Positions 8,461 to 15,952 of a stretch of 64,000 nucleotides of DNA are shown here, one piece after another; position 1 is the stretch's first letter; every line of letters begins with the position of its first letter. Location of the stretch: NCBI GenBank assembly GCA_003671275.1, contig QWPB01000077.1, positions 62,001-126,000 on the forward strand. The letters run 5' to 3'. The DNA comes from Planctomycetota bacterium (lineage in GTDB: Bacteria > Planctomycetota > Planctomycetia > Planctomycetales > Planctomycetaceae). The notes under the pieces were generated by a model. The model saw only the letters and a list, made by a program, of their open reading frames with translations, had not been told where the DNA came from and did no database searches. Both the position numbers and the translations under genes were made by a program.

Positions 8461-8527
8461 GCGAGCGGCAGACGTTAGTCTGCCGTGATTAGCGAGGTTT
8501 CACGGCAGACTAACGTCTGCCGCTCGC
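8461..8527. repeat. Perfect 27-bp inverted repeat between two BMC genes
   Basis: Positions 8461-8487 and 8501-8527 are exact reverse complements around a 13-nt loop. Each arm holds a nested near-palindrome (GGCAGACGTTAGTCTGCC). The right arm ends 3 bp from the aldehyde dehydrogenase stop codon. It could form a very stable RNA hairpin or be a miniature inverted-repeat element. No T-run follows, so simple termination is not obvious. Confidence 0.8.
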
Positions 8528-8529
8528 TG

Positions 8530-10011
8530 CTAGACGATCCGAAGATCATCCACCATGCAGCACCGCCGCACGCGGGTGAACGTCAGGGGGTTGGTGACCC
8601 CTTCACCGGTCGGCGTGGCGATGCTGAACGACAGGTAGCCTTCTCCACCCAGTCCCAGACCTGCGGGCGAGGCCCCGTTCTTGATGAAGAGCGTGGTGTC
8701 CATCGCGTGAGCCATGATGCTCATGTTCCGCACATTGCGGGAGTGAATGATCGCGGTGTGGCGGAAGCCGTGTTCGAACTCGACGGCCAGATCGACGGCG
8801 TGCTGGAAGTTCTTCGCTCGCACGAACGGGACGAAGGGCATCATCTGCTCTTCGGGGACAAACGGGTTGTTCGTGTCGGTCTCGCCGTAGAGCAACTGGG
8901 TTCCGGCGGGGACGCGGAGGCCGATCTTCTCGGCCAGCACCGCGGGGTCTTTGCCGACCAGATCGCGGTTCAGTACCCAGTGATCGCCGGGCTTCGGCGG
9001 GGGCGAGAAGGCCACCTTGGTCAGGGCTTCGACCTGCTGAGCATTCAGCCGGTAAGCCCCGTGACGGGCCATTGCTTCCATCAGGGAATCGAAGATCGGC
9101 TGCACGGCGAAGACTTCCTTCTCGCCGATGCACAGCAGGTTATTGTCGAACGCTGCTCCCGAGATGATCGACTTGGCCGCGTTATCGATATCCGCTGTCT
9201 CGTCGACGACGACGGGCGGGTTGCCGGGTCCAGCGACGACCGCCTTCTTGCGGCTGGCCATCGCAGCGCGGGCGACAGCGGGTCCACCAGTGACACAGAG
9301 CATCTTAATGCCGCGATGCTGGAAGATCGCATCGGCGGTTTCCAGCGTCGGCTTCTCGATGATCGTGACGATGTTCTCGATGCCGATCGCGTCCGCGAAG
9401 AGCTTGTTGAACCGCCGCACCCCTTCACAGGCGATCCGCGCCCCATTCGGGTGCGGGTTCACGACCATCGTGTTGCCGCCCGCCACCATGTTAATGATGT
9501 TCCCCGCCAGCGTCGGCAGCGAGTGCGTGACCGGCGTGATGGCCCCGATGACACCGAACGGAGCGTACTCCTCGACCGTCAACCCGTGGTCGCCGCTGAA
9601 GACGTTCGACTTCATGTACTCCGTGCCGGGGACCAGCTTGATGATCTTCAGCTTCTCAATCTTGTGATCGAGCCGACCGACCTTGGTCTCTTCGAATTCG
9701 GCTCGCCCGAGTTCTTCGGCCTGCTGCTCGCACATCGTCTTCACGATGCGGCAGACCTCGGTACGGGCGGCCATGCCCTTCTTGGTCAGTTGAGCGAAGG
9801 CTTCCGTGGCGGCTGCGACGGCTTCGTCGACCGTCTGAAACACGCCCCAGTTCCCGCTGCCGCCGGGGCGATAGCTGTTGGTATTCGAGGCCGAGACGAC
9901 GGGGATGCCGTTCGTCTTAGGGGCTGGAGCCGAACCGGGAGCGGGCCGCTTGCCGAGTTGGGCGAGGACCTGTTCGACGACGGAACGGATGGCGGTTTCG
10001 TTGGTTTGCAT
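8530..10011 (-). CDS. CoA-acylating aldehyde dehydrogenase (PduP/EutE-like), BMC cargo
   Basis: A 493-residue aldehyde dehydrogenase of the CoA-acylating BMC class. The N-terminal helix ([16 protein letters not shown]) followed by a Pro/Ala linker is an encapsulation peptide. The nucleophile is Cys294 in [10 protein letters not shown], and [15 protein letters not shown] is the usual preceding motif. In PVM compartments it oxidises L-lactaldehyde (or a related C3 aldehyde) to the acyl-CoA using NAD+ and CoA, passing it to PduL. Length is usual for the family. The gene start is preceded by heptad repeats rather than an obvious purine-rich site. Confidence 0.93.
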   Translation of the reverse strand: MQTNETAIRSVVEQVLAQLGKRPAPGSAPAPKTNGIPVVSASNTNSYRPGGSGNWGVFQTVDEAVAAATEAFAQLTKKGMAARTEVCRIVKTMCEQQAEELGRAEFEETKVGRLDHKIEKLKIIKLVPGTEYMKSNVFSGDHGLTVEEYAPFGVIGAITPVTHSLPTLAGNIINMVAGGNTMVVNPHPNGARIACEGVRRFNKLFADAIGIENIVTIIEKPTLETADAIFQHRGIKMLCVTGGPAVARAAMASRKKAVVAGPGNPPVVVDETADIDNAAKSIISGAAFDNNLLCIGEKEVFAVQPIFDSLMEAMARHGAYRLNAQQVEALTKVAFSPPPKPGDHWVLNRDLVGKDPAVLAEKIGLRVPAGTQLLYGETDTNNPFVPEEQMMPFVPFVRAKNFQHAVDLAVEFEHGFRHTAIIHSRNVRNMSIMAHAMDTTLFIKNGASPAGLGLGGEGYLSFSIATPTGEGVTNPLTFTRVRRCCMVDDLRIV

Positions 10012-10061
10012 GGGAAGGTGAGTGGTAAGAGGTGAGTGGTGAGAGAAGGGATCAGGGGTGC
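10012..10061. repeat. Intergenic CTCACCN heptad block
   Basis: On the minus strand about four tandem 7-bp units (CTCACCA, CTCACCT, CTTACCA, CTCACCT) fill positions ~10016-10043 and run up to TTCCC before the aldehyde dehydrogenase ATG. Only one arm of the inverted pair seen elsewhere is present. Confidence 0.5.
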
Positions 10062-10562
10062 CTAGCCCACGGGTCGCTCATCCTCGTGAGCCCCGTTCTC
10101 GTCGAGCCATTGCTCGATTCGCATCTTCGATGGGATGTGGTTCAGCATCAGACCGACTAGAAACACCGCGATGGCCAGTGACCACCAGTGGTGTTCCGTC
10201 ATGATGGTGAAGATCACGAATAGAGTGGCTCCTTCGAGCAGGGCCACGGCGATGATCGTCTTCGTCATGTAGGCTTGCAGGAACGTCGGGCGGTCGCCGT
10301 TCGCGTTGCGGGTCGCGGCCTGGGCCACGATCGGCGGAATCACGAACGACAGCAGCGTGTTCGTGAGGGCCATCCCCGCTGCCATCAAGCTCAACTGCAT
10401 CTCCTTGGCGGGCTTATTGAAGGCCCCCGTGAAGACGACGAACGCTCCAAACATGACGCAGCCCATCACCAACGCAGCGACGATAATCGTCAGTAGCGTC
10501 GCCACCTTCCCGGGATCGGTCGGCTTTGGCTGGTTCTGATTTTGCGGGATGATGGGGAACAT
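10062..10562 (-). CDS. Four-helix membrane protein of the microcompartment operon, unknown function
   Basis: A 166-residue protein that I do not recognise. Four hydrophobic segments are clear: ~18-45 ([19 protein letters not shown]), ~58-80 ([19 protein letters not shown]), ~97-115 ([19 protein letters not shown]) and ~120-140 ([15 protein letters not shown]). The N-terminus is Pro/Gln-rich and the C-terminus acidic, both probably cytoplasmic. The start at 10562 is set by a good ribosome binding site, AAGGAGG about 7 bp upstream on the minus strand; the frame to 10607 lacks one. Its place inside a BMC operon suggests a role in substrate entry or product exit, but that is inference. Confidence 0.75.
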   Translation of the reverse strand: MFPIIPQNQNQPKPTDPGKVATLLTIIVAALVMGCVMFGAFVVFTGAFNKPAKEMQLSLMAAGMALTNTLLSFVIPPIVAQAATRNANGDRPTFLQAYMTKTIIAVALLEGATLFVIFTIMTEHHWWSLAIAVFLVGLMLNHIPSKMRIEQWLDENGAHEDERPVG

Positions 10563-10612
10563 GCGGGGCCTCCTTTCTCGGAACGCCCACGGGGGGCTTA
10601 GGCTCACTCTTC

Positions 10613-10650
10613 ACTGATGACTGACCACTGAAGACTGACTACTTCCCTCA
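10613..10650. repeat. ACTGANN heptad block at a stop codon
   Basis: Four clean 7-bp units (ACTGATG, ACTGACC, ACTGAAG, ACTGACT) are followed by ACTTCCC and then the stop codon of the upstream BMC-P gene (minus strand). The same arrangement, stop codon then GGGAAGT then TCAGTNN units, occurs at 14711-14748. Confidence 0.6.
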
Positions 10651-10959
10651 CTCGTGATTCTTGAAGATCGTCGTATCCCCGACCGTCACCGTGTCGACGA
10701 TTCCGATGATCGTGCAGTCGACCGGCAGCTTCTTGGTCTCGTCCGTGAACCGGGCACTAGACCCCTGAACGATCAACACCACCTCGCCCTCTCCCGCCCC
10801 GACGACATCGACGCTGATGAAGGAGCGACCGGTCCCAACGAGTTCCCCCTTGGTCTTCTCGTTGACGCGGAGTGGTTCCACGACGACCAGCTTCTGGCCG
10901 ATCATGGAGTCGACTTTGGTCGAGGCGACGACCGAGCCAGTGATTCTTGCGAGGAACAT
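10648..10959 (-). CDS. BMC-P shell vertex protein (EutN/CcmL family)
   Basis: A 103-residue EutN/CcmL protein: MFLARITGSVVASTKVDSMIGQKLVVVEPL at the N-terminus and DVVGAGEGEVVLIVQGSSAR as the conserved glycine loop, ending VDCTIIGIVDTVTV. I set the start at 10959. The longer frame to 11004 is rejected because its extra residues (SPCLRASVV) are only the translation of the CACGGAGG inverted repeat next to it. A 17-residue tail after the last strand is unlike the other two copies. It lies downstream of acetate kinase and the inserted GxxExxY cassette. Confidence 0.92.
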   Translation of the reverse strand: MFLARITGSVVASTKVDSMIGQKLVVVEPLRVNEKTKGELVGTGRSFISVDVVGAGEGEVVLIVQGSSARFTDETKKLPVDCTIIGIVDTVTVGDTTIFKNHE

Positions 10960-10965
10960 GAGATT

Positions 10966-11410
10966 GACCACGGAGGCACGGAGGCACGGAGAAGAAAGGG
11001 TCACAGGACTCGTCTGTGAATTCCGTCTTTGAGTGTCTCGCAGTTGAAGTTGATGAGCAGTCCGACTTTGATCTGACTGATGCGGAGGTAAGTCAGGAGT
11101 TGAGCTTCGTGGACGGGGTTGATGGCTTCAATGGCCTTGAGTTCCAGTAGCACGCAAGCTTCGACGAGAAGGTCAGCCCGGTAACCACAGTCGAGTCGAA
11201 TTCGTTTGTAACGAACCGGAAGTTCCAGCTGCCGCTGAAACTTCAACCCCGCTTGACTCAACTCGTAGCACAGGCATTCCTCGTAAGCATTCTCCAGTAG
11301 CCCCGGCCCCAGTTCCCGATGAACTTCGATCGCTGCTCCAATGATCCTCGAAGTGATGTCGGCATGAATCAGACTCCCTTCCATCTCCGTGCCTCCGTGC
11401 CTCCGTGGTC
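10966..11410. mobile_element. Putative cassette: GxxExxY gene bounded by perfect 26-bp inverted repeats
   Basis: Positions 10966-10991 and 11385-11410 are exact reverse complements. Each arm is a run of 8-bp CACGGAGG units after a GACCA cap. Between them lies just one gene, whose ATG follows the right arm with no spacing and whose stop is 10 bp from the left arm. The 445-bp unit sits between the acetate kinase stop and a BMC-P start, breaking no operon gene. No transposase is present, and I see no clear target duplication. Confidence 0.7.
11001..11384 (-). CDS. GxxExxY family protein (PDDEXK-like nuclease fold)
   Basis: A 127-residue member of the GxxExxY family (TIGR04256; PDDEXK_3-like). 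The hallmark motif is in GPGLLENAYEECLCYEL; the conserved HRELGPG, LDCGYRADLLVEACVLLELKAIEAI (matching the D-x-E-x-K core of the nuclease fold), HEAQLLTYLR and VGLLINFN follow in order. Length is full for the family. Members are scattered in planctomycete and verrucomicrobial genomes and have no proven function. The ATG directly abuts a CACGGAG repeat arm, whose GGAG is too close for a normal ribosome binding site. It interrupts an otherwise metabolic operon, so it is probably an insertion. Confidence 0.85.
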   Translation of the reverse strand: MEGSLIHADITSRIIGAAIEVHRELGPGLLENAYEECLCYELSQAGLKFQRQLELPVRYKRIRLDCGYRADLLVEACVLLELKAIEAINPVHEAQLLTYLRISQIKVGLLINFNCETLKDGIHRRVL

Positions 11411-11433
11411 CACTTCCCCCTTTTGACCGTCAC

Positions 11434-12624
11434 TCAACATCCCCTGACCGCTTCCACGCTCTGGCGAGCAACCACGATCTCTTCATTGGTCGGCAACGTC
11501 CAAATTTGCGTCCGGCTGTCCGCCGTGCTCAGCTTAGCCTCACCCTTGGCGGTCTTGTTCAGCGACTCATCCAGCTTGATCCCGGCGAAGTCGAGGTTCT
11601 TCGTGGCGTGAGTTCGAACCCACTGGCTGTTCTCGCCGATGCCGCCGGTGAAGACGATCGCGTCGGCTCCGTTCAGCACGGTCAGGTAGGCCCCGATGTA
11701 CTGGCGGATGCTGGCGGCGAAGACGTTCATCGCGAGAGCGGCCCGAGCGTGGCCCTTCGCAGCTGCTTCTTCCAGGTCGCGGCAATCGGCGGACAATCCA
11801 CTGATGCCGAGGAGCCCGCTCTTGGACGAGAGGTCTTCCAGCACTTGCGGAAAGGTCTTGCCGGTCGCTCGCATGATGACCGGGATCGAGAAGGGGTCGA
11901 AGTCGCCCACGCGGTTGTTATGAGGCAACCCCGTCTGCGGCGTCATCCCCATCGAGGCCGATTGCGACACGCCGCCGACCATCGCACAGATCGAGTTGCT
12001 ACCGCCCAGGTGGCACGAAATGACCTTGAGGTCGCTACGTCCCAGAATCTGAGCGATCCGCGTCCCGATGTACCGATGGCTGGCCCCGTGATATCCCCAG
12101 CGGAGAATCCCGAGGTTCTCGGTCCACTCGTGAGGCACCGCATACGTTCGGTATTCCGCAGGCACCGTCTCGTGGAACCCTGTCTCCAGGGCCGCCACCA
12201 GTGGCATCTTCGGAAAGGCGGCGCGCAGTTGGCGCATCGCCCGGGCATACGGCGGGTTGTGAGCGGGGGCGACATCGGCCAGGGCCTCCATCGCATCCAG
12301 CAGTTCGTCGTTGACGATCCGCACTCCGCTCAGCTTGCCGGCGAAGACCGCCTTGAACCCGATGGCCGACACCTCTTCCACCGATTTGATGCAGCCGGTT
12401 TCGGGGTGGGTCAGCTGTTCGAGGCAGATCCGGACCGCTTCGGCGTGATCGGCGATCCGGCGGGAAACTTGCTCCCGCTTTCCGGCGATCTCAACAAAGC
12501 AGGTTCCCTCAGCATCCTGTCCGATCCGCTCGATGCCCCCGCGAGCCAGTTGGCTCTCGGTGGTCATGTCGTAGAGTCGGTACTTGAAGCTGGTGGAGCC
12601 GAGATTGGCAACAAGAACGAACAT
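11434..12624 (-). CDS. ackA: Acetate/propionate kinase of the microcompartment locus
   Basis: A 396-residue acetokinase-family enzyme that converts acyl-phosphate plus ADP to the carboxylate plus ATP. The N-terminal phosphate-binding motif is [38 protein letters not shown] and [13 protein letters not shown] are the other family signatures in the right order. In this locus it would take lactyl- or acetyl-phosphate made by PduL and recover ATP. There is no encapsulation peptide at either end. The start codon lies 2 bp from the end of the four-helix-bundle element upstream, so its translation signal may come from that element. Confidence 0.92.
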   Translation of the reverse strand: MFVLVANLGSTSFKYRLYDMTTESQLARGGIERIGQDAEGTCFVEIAGKREQVSRRIADHAEAVRICLEQLTHPETGCIKSVEEVSAIGFKAVFAGKLSGVRIVNDELLDAMEALADVAPAHNPPYARAMRQLRAAFPKMPLVAALETGFHETVPAEYRTYAVPHEWTENLGILRWGYHGASHRYIGTRIAQILGRSDLKVISCHLGGSNSICAMVGGVSQSASMGMTPQTGLPHNNRVGDFDPFSIPVIMRATGKTFPQVLEDLSSKSGLLGISGLSADCRDLEEAAAKGHARAALAMNVFAASIRQYIGAYLTVLNGADAIVFTGGIGENSQWVRTHATKNLDFAGIKLDESLNKTAKGEAKLSTADSRTQIWTLPTNEEIVVARQSVEAVRGC

Positions 12625-13061
12625 GGAAGTTCTCAGTGGTCAGTTTTCAGTCGTCAGTCTTTGTTTTCTGAACGCGTTGCATGAGTGCCGAAAGCATCCG
12701 CTTGATCTCGTGGACATCCTGAATCAGAGTCTGACTTTCATCCACCGAGAGGTAACCCAGATCAGTGGCTAGAATCAGGTGGTACTCTGTTTCGGAGGCG
12801 GAGCCTGCGGCGATCTGCAAGAAGCGACCAAAGTTGCCAGATGAGTGACCTCACCCCTCGGCGATGTTCGTCGGAACCGACGAACTGCTTCGTCGAATCT
12901 GACTCACCAGTCCATACAACTCGTCGCGTGGAAACGCAGCAGTTGTACGATAGATCGCGAGTGTCAGGGCGTGTGACTTCTTCCAGACCTGAAGTGAGCG
13001 AAAGTCTTGCATTCACTCACCTCTCAGACTGACTACTGACAACTGAGGACTGAAAACTTCA
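12625..13061. mobile_element. Putative cassette: four-helix-bundle pseudogene bounded by inverted TCAGTNN heptads
   Basis: The arms 12626-12660 and 13026-13060 are inverted copies, 30 of 35 positions matching, each made of GAAGTT plus four TCAGTNN units. The element fills the gap exactly: the BMC-H stop codon is at 13062-13064 and the acetate kinase ATG at 12624. It holds one four-helix-bundle gene, now broken, and its stop codon lies inside the left arm. Confidence 0.65.
12647..13012 (-). pseudogene. Four-helix-bundle (S23/IVS-type) protein gene with one in-frame TGA
   Basis: Translating 13012 to 12647 gives 121 codons of a four-helix-bundle protein (TIGR02436 type): MQDFRSLQVWKKSHALTLAI, DELYGLVSQIRRSSSSVPTNIAEG, then a TGA (12851-12853, codon 54), then FGRFLQIAAGSASETEYHL and LGYLSVDESQTLIQDVHEIKRMLSAL to a normal stop. 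The family usually has Cys or Ser at the TGA position (IAEGCG or IAEGSG), either one base from TGA. Everything after the TGA is intact, so the break is recent or read through. Such genes are known from intervening sequences of 23S rRNA genes and as scattered single genes; function is unknown. Confidence 0.85.
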
Positions 13062-13328
13062 CTAGATGAAGTTCTTCATCAAGCCGGCTTCCGGGCGAGG
13101 GATCACGTGCGAGGAGATCAGCTCGCCGACCTTGGCCGCGGCGGCGGCTCCGGCATCAACGGCGGCGCGGACGGAGCCGACATCGCCCTTGATGACGGTG
13201 GTGATGTACGCACCGCCGATGGGGATCTGCTTGACGAGGGTGACGTTCGCAGCTTTGAGCATGGCGTCGGCAGCTTCGATCTGCGCGATCATGCCCTTGG
13301 TTTCAACGAGACCGATGGCATCGTTCAT
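13062..13328 (-). CDS. BMC-H shell hexamer protein
   Basis: An 88-residue single BMC-domain protein (PduA/CcmK/EutM family) that tiles the shell facets as hexamers. The pattern is canonical: IGLVETKGMIAQIEAADAMLKAANV, GGAYITTVIKGDVGSVRAAVDAGAAAA and ISSHVIPRPEAGL. The pore loop falls around KQIPIGGAY. It pairs with the adjacent BMC-H gene upstream, the usual two-BMC-H arrangement of PVM loci, and no BMC-T gene is seen. Its stop codon directly borders the inverted-repeat cassette that separates it from acetate kinase. Confidence 0.95.
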   Translation of the reverse strand: MNDAIGLVETKGMIAQIEAADAMLKAANVTLVKQIPIGGAYITTVIKGDVGSVRAAVDAGAAAAAKVGELISSHVIPRPEAGLMKNFI

Positions 13329-13431
13329 GAGGTGGCCTTTGGCGAATGGCTGATGGCAAATGGCCAGCAGCGCTGTGAAAGGGATGTTAGCCGTCGAGCT
13401 CGCTCGACGTGCCAGCGAAACGAAGGATCAA

Positions 13432-13740
13432 CTAAGCCGGTGACTTGGCGGGAGCCGAGACTTTCGACTTCGGAATGACCGAGGCGAGTTCATCGTGCGG
13501 GCGAGGAATCACCTGCACGCTGACGACATCGCCGACCTTACCAGCCGCGCTGGCACCGGCGTCCACTGCGGCCTTGACCGCGGCGACGTCACCGACAAAG
13601 AAGCCGGTGACCAGACCGCTGCCGATCTTGTCCCAGCTGAGCATTTGGACGTTCGCGGCCTTGAGGGCAGCGTCCGACGCTTCGATGAGGGCGATGAGAC
13701 CTTTGGTCTCGATCATGCCCAGGGCTTCCATTTTGGCCAT
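13432..13740 (-). CDS. BMC-H shell hexamer protein with extended C-terminus
   Basis: A 102-residue BMC-domain protein: [54 protein letters not shown] and [19 protein letters not shown]. The pore loop (SWDKIGSGL) differs from the second BMC-H, so the two hexamers should have different pores. The start at 13740 has GGAGATAA upstream; the frame to 13812 is rejected because its added residues translate the CACGGAG repeat. The Ser/Ala/Lys/Pro tail of about 15 residues is absent from the partner. It is the first shell gene after PduL. Confidence 0.95.
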   Translation of the reverse strand: MAKMEALGMIETKGLIALIEASDAALKAANVQMLSWDKIGSGLVTGFFVGDVAAVKAAVDAGASAAGKVGDVVSVQVIPRPHDELASVIPKSKVSAPAKSPA

Positions 13741-13767
13741 TGGGTTATCTCCAGGGGGGGGGATTTT

Positions 13768-13913
13768 CACCACGGAGGCACGGAGACACGGAGGTGAGTC
13801 CGAAGTCTTCATTCATTCGTGGAACAGGGGTGGTGTCCGCATGGGTCAAGGGAGGGAGGAACGAGGCGGAACCGTCTCTCATTTCCTCTCCGTGTCTCTG
13901 TGTCTCCGTGGTG
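13768..13913. mobile_element. MITE-like non-coding element with CACGGAG inverted ends
   Basis: Arms 13768-13793 and 13888-13913 are inverted copies with two mismatches, made of the same CACGGAG(G) 8-bp units as the GxxExxY cassette. The ~94 bp between them has no gene. It lies between BMC-H and PduL, with its right end 2 bp from the PduL stop codon. It looks like a gene-less relative of the 10966-11410 cassette. Confidence 0.65.
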
Positions 13914-13915
13914 AA

Positions 13916-14614
13916 TCAATGCTTGTGACAAGCACAATCCACGGCTTTGAGCAGCTCGACTTTCGTCGCGTGTTCGAGGTCCACCGCGTTGCCTTCATCC
14001 GTGTCGAGGTGAACTTCCAGCTTGATCTTGTCGTCACCGCCGCGAACCTTCAGGTTCTCCAGAACCGTCGTGCAGCTCGGGGACTCGATGCGGAGGTGCA
14101 TCGCGTCACCGTTCTTCACGCCGTAGAAGGCCATCTCGGCGGGGTTCATGTGAACGTGACGCATCGCGCGGATCACGCCTTGGCTCAGTTCCAAGCTGCC
14201 CACCGGACCGACGAGGAGGGCCGCTGCGGAGCCCTTCACATCGCCGCTGATCCGCACGGGGAGATCGAGTCCCAGCGAGATCGAATCGGTGAAGGCGAGT
14301 TCGACTTGCGAGTCACCACGACACGGGCCGAGGACGCGGACCTCGGGCAGCATCCGGCGACGCGGGCCGACGATCGCAACCGTCTCTTCGGCGGCGAAGT
14401 AGCCCTCTTGGTAAAGCCACTTCTTGGGGGTCAGCTGGTGCCCCTTGCCAAAGAGGATCTCGACATGCTCCTGGGTCAGGTGGCAATGCCGAGCCGAGAT
14501 GTTCACGACGAGCGGATTCGGCTTGGTGGCCGGAACCACAGAGCCATTGCCGCCCATCTGAACCATCAGAACATCGCGAACGATGCGTTCGACATCTGTG
14601 CGGGTGATGGACAT
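13916..14614 (-). CDS. pduL: PduL-type phosphotransacylase, BMC cargo
   Basis: A 232-residue PduL (Pfam PTAC) protein, the BMC-specific phosphotransacylase unrelated to Pta. It transfers the acyl group from CoA to phosphate, regenerating CoA inside the compartment. Zinc-ligand histidines are in SARHCHLT (H43, H45) and MRHVHMNP (H153, H155), the positions expected in the family. Residues 1-20 ([19 protein letters not shown]) form the N-terminal encapsulation peptide, followed by a Gly/Pro linker. The tail DCACHKH adds extra Cys and His, which may bind metal. It is the first structural gene after the regulator. Confidence 0.94.
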   Translation of the reverse strand: MSITRTDVERIVRDVLMVQMGGNGSVVPATKPNPLVVNISARHCHLTQEHVEILFGKGHQLTPKKWLYQEGYFAAEETVAIVGPRRRMLPEVRVLGPCRGDSQVELAFTDSISLGLDLPVRISGDVKGSAAALLVGPVGSLELSQGVIRAMRHVHMNPAEMAFYGVKNGDAMHLRIESPSCTTVLENLKVRGGDDKIKLEVHLDTDEGNAVDLEHATKVELLKAVDCACHKH

Positions 14615-14748
14615 GTGTCGAGAATCTCTCCGTTGTGAGTTTTCTGTTGTCAGCGAGAAGTGCTCAGCTCTCAGTCATCAGTTTTCAGCCAGAAAAGCAC
14701 TGCATCTCTGACTGAAAACGGATGACTAACCACTGACAACTTCCCTCA
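14615..14748. repeat. Gene-less inverted TCAGTNN heptad element
   Basis: Heptads at ~14664-14690 face an inverted set at ~14710-14742, separated by about 20 bp. The right end reads, on the minus strand, stop codon of the DeoR gene, GGGAAGT, then TCAGTNN units, as at 10613-10650. About 24 of 32 arm positions match. Confidence 0.55.
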
Positions 14749-15498
14749 CTCGGCGATCACCAGCTCGATCCCGTTCTTTCGAACGATATCTCGCCAGCGG
14801 TCGCTCAATCCGCTGTCGACCACCAATTTGTGAACCCGGTTGAGCGGACACAACGGGACCAGTTCGGAGTGGCCGAACTTGCTGCTGTCGGTGGCCAGGA
14901 TCACTTCATCGGCAGCATCGAGCATCTGCTTCTGGGTTTCGACGAGGAGCGAGTTCTGATTGAACAGCCCTTCTTCCGTGATTCCTCCAACGCCGATGAT
15001 CAGCCGCCGCACCTTCAGAGATTTGAGAGCGGCCTCCGTCAGCGGACCAAGGACCACTCCGGTTCGCGGATAGAGAAACCCCCCCAGCACCACCAACTCG
15101 ACCCCCGGCACCGACATCAGATGGTTCATAATCGGCACCGAATTGGTGACGACCTGAACCCCTTTGCCAGCCAGATGTTTCGCCACGTGGAGAGTTGTCG
15201 TTCCGCCATCCAGAAGGATCGTCTCGCCCGTTTGGATCAGCTCAGCCACCCTCTTCCCGACCCGTTGCTTCTCGTTAAGGGCCTGGTTTTGCCGGTCATC
15301 GAAGGCCGGTAAGGCCTCGCCGACGCCTGCAGCACCGCCGCGAGTGCGCCGAATCTGTCCAGTTCGATCAAGATACTCCAAATCCCGCCGAACAGTGCTT
15401 TCACTGACTCCCACAGACTCAGCGATCTCGTGAAGGCTGACGAAACCCTTGTTTTCTATGAATTCCCGAATGTTGCCACGTCGTTGGTCGAGCAACAT
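14746..15498 (-). CDS. DeoR-family transcriptional regulator of the microcompartment operon
   Basis: A 250-residue DeoR regulator. The N-terminal winged HTH is clear: LLDQRRGNIREFIENKGFVSLHEIAESVGVSESTVRRDLEYLDRTGQIRRTRGGA. The C-terminal DeoRC sugar-phosphate sensor domain follows, with ILLDGGTTTLHVAKHL, VVTNSVPIMNHL, GGFLYPRTGVVLGPL, GVGGI and VILATDSSKFG. I set the start at 15498 (MLLDQRRG), not 15546, to match the family. As first gene of the operon it probably represses the locus and is released by a sugar-phosphate intermediate. A 17-bp palindrome at 15591-15607 is a candidate operator. Confidence 0.9.
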   Translation of the reverse strand: MLLDQRRGNIREFIENKGFVSLHEIAESVGVSESTVRRDLEYLDRTGQIRRTRGGAAGVGEALPAFDDRQNQALNEKQRVGKRVAELIQTGETILLDGGTTTLHVAKHLAGKGVQVVTNSVPIMNHLMSVPGVELVVLGGFLYPRTGVVLGPLTEAALKSLKVRRLIIGVGGITEEGLFNQNSLLVETQKQMLDAADEVILATDSSKFGHSELVPLCPLNRVHKLVVDSGLSDRWRDIVRKNGIELVIAE

Positions 15499-15952
15499 GA
15501 ATGGGTCTCCAAGATCCACAACGTCTGAGTAGACTTCCCAGTCCACCCAATCATCTCTCGCAATGCATGAGCATCAAGTGGAATTCAGTCACATTCTGTC
15601 AGAATGTCCCAGAATCGCAACCCAATCAGCCATCCGATCGACAGCGGGGCCTCTCTTGCATCGGCACGCCAGTCAAAGATGTTCGGCGAAGCCCATGGTG
15701 GCAAAGTCAAATCGTAAATTGACGCCCCGTAGAACGTTCTTCAAAGACCACGCAGGTTACGACGATCGGCGAACACGGGTAGTTTGTGAGTTGTCGGCAA
15801 CTTGTCCGGCTCAGCTGTCCCCGCCTCGGTCGCCCAGGAAGCCACCATTCCCTTGCATCGAGAGTAGGGCAAGGTCACATTGCCAAGCTGGGACGCTCCG
15901 CGTGAGCGTCCGTAATTCCGCCCTGCACTGCCTCCTCCGGAGTCTTCCCGCC
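15499..15952. other. 454-bp divergent intergenic region
   Basis: This gap separates the DeoR/BMC operon (minus) from the Fae-like gene (plus), so it should hold both promoters. Apart from the palindrome at 15591-15607 I see no repeat element, RNA gene or plausible coding sequence here. Confidence 0.5.
15591..15607. promoter_or_regulatory. 17-bp perfect palindrome, candidate operator
   Basis: ACATTCTGTCAGAATGT is a perfect 8+1+8 palindrome, 93 bp upstream of the DeoR start. Position and symmetry suit a dimeric regulator. Binding by the DeoR protein is inference; I found no second copy in the operon. Confidence 0.4.

Noticed and set aside
8485-10035. Long plus-strand open frame (516 codons) opposite the aldehyde dehydrogenase
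   Set aside because: It is antisense to a clear gene, has Arg/His/Asp-rich composition typical of frame shadows in GC-rich DNA, and shows no recognisable motif.
10960-11004. N-terminal extension of the BMC-P protein (SPCLRASVV...), and a like extension of BMC-H at 13741-13812
   Set aside because: The extra residues are only the translation of CACGGAG repeat DNA; homology and ribosome binding sites support the shorter starts.
12851-12853. TGA read as selenocysteine in the four-helix-bundle gene
   Set aside because: No selenoprotein of this family is known to me and no convincing SECIS-like hairpin follows within the next ~40 bases; a point nonsense mutation is simpler.
12625-14748. Heptad blocks considered as a CRISPR array
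   Set aside because: The units are 7 bp with no spacers, appear in inverted pairs, and no cas gene is nearby.
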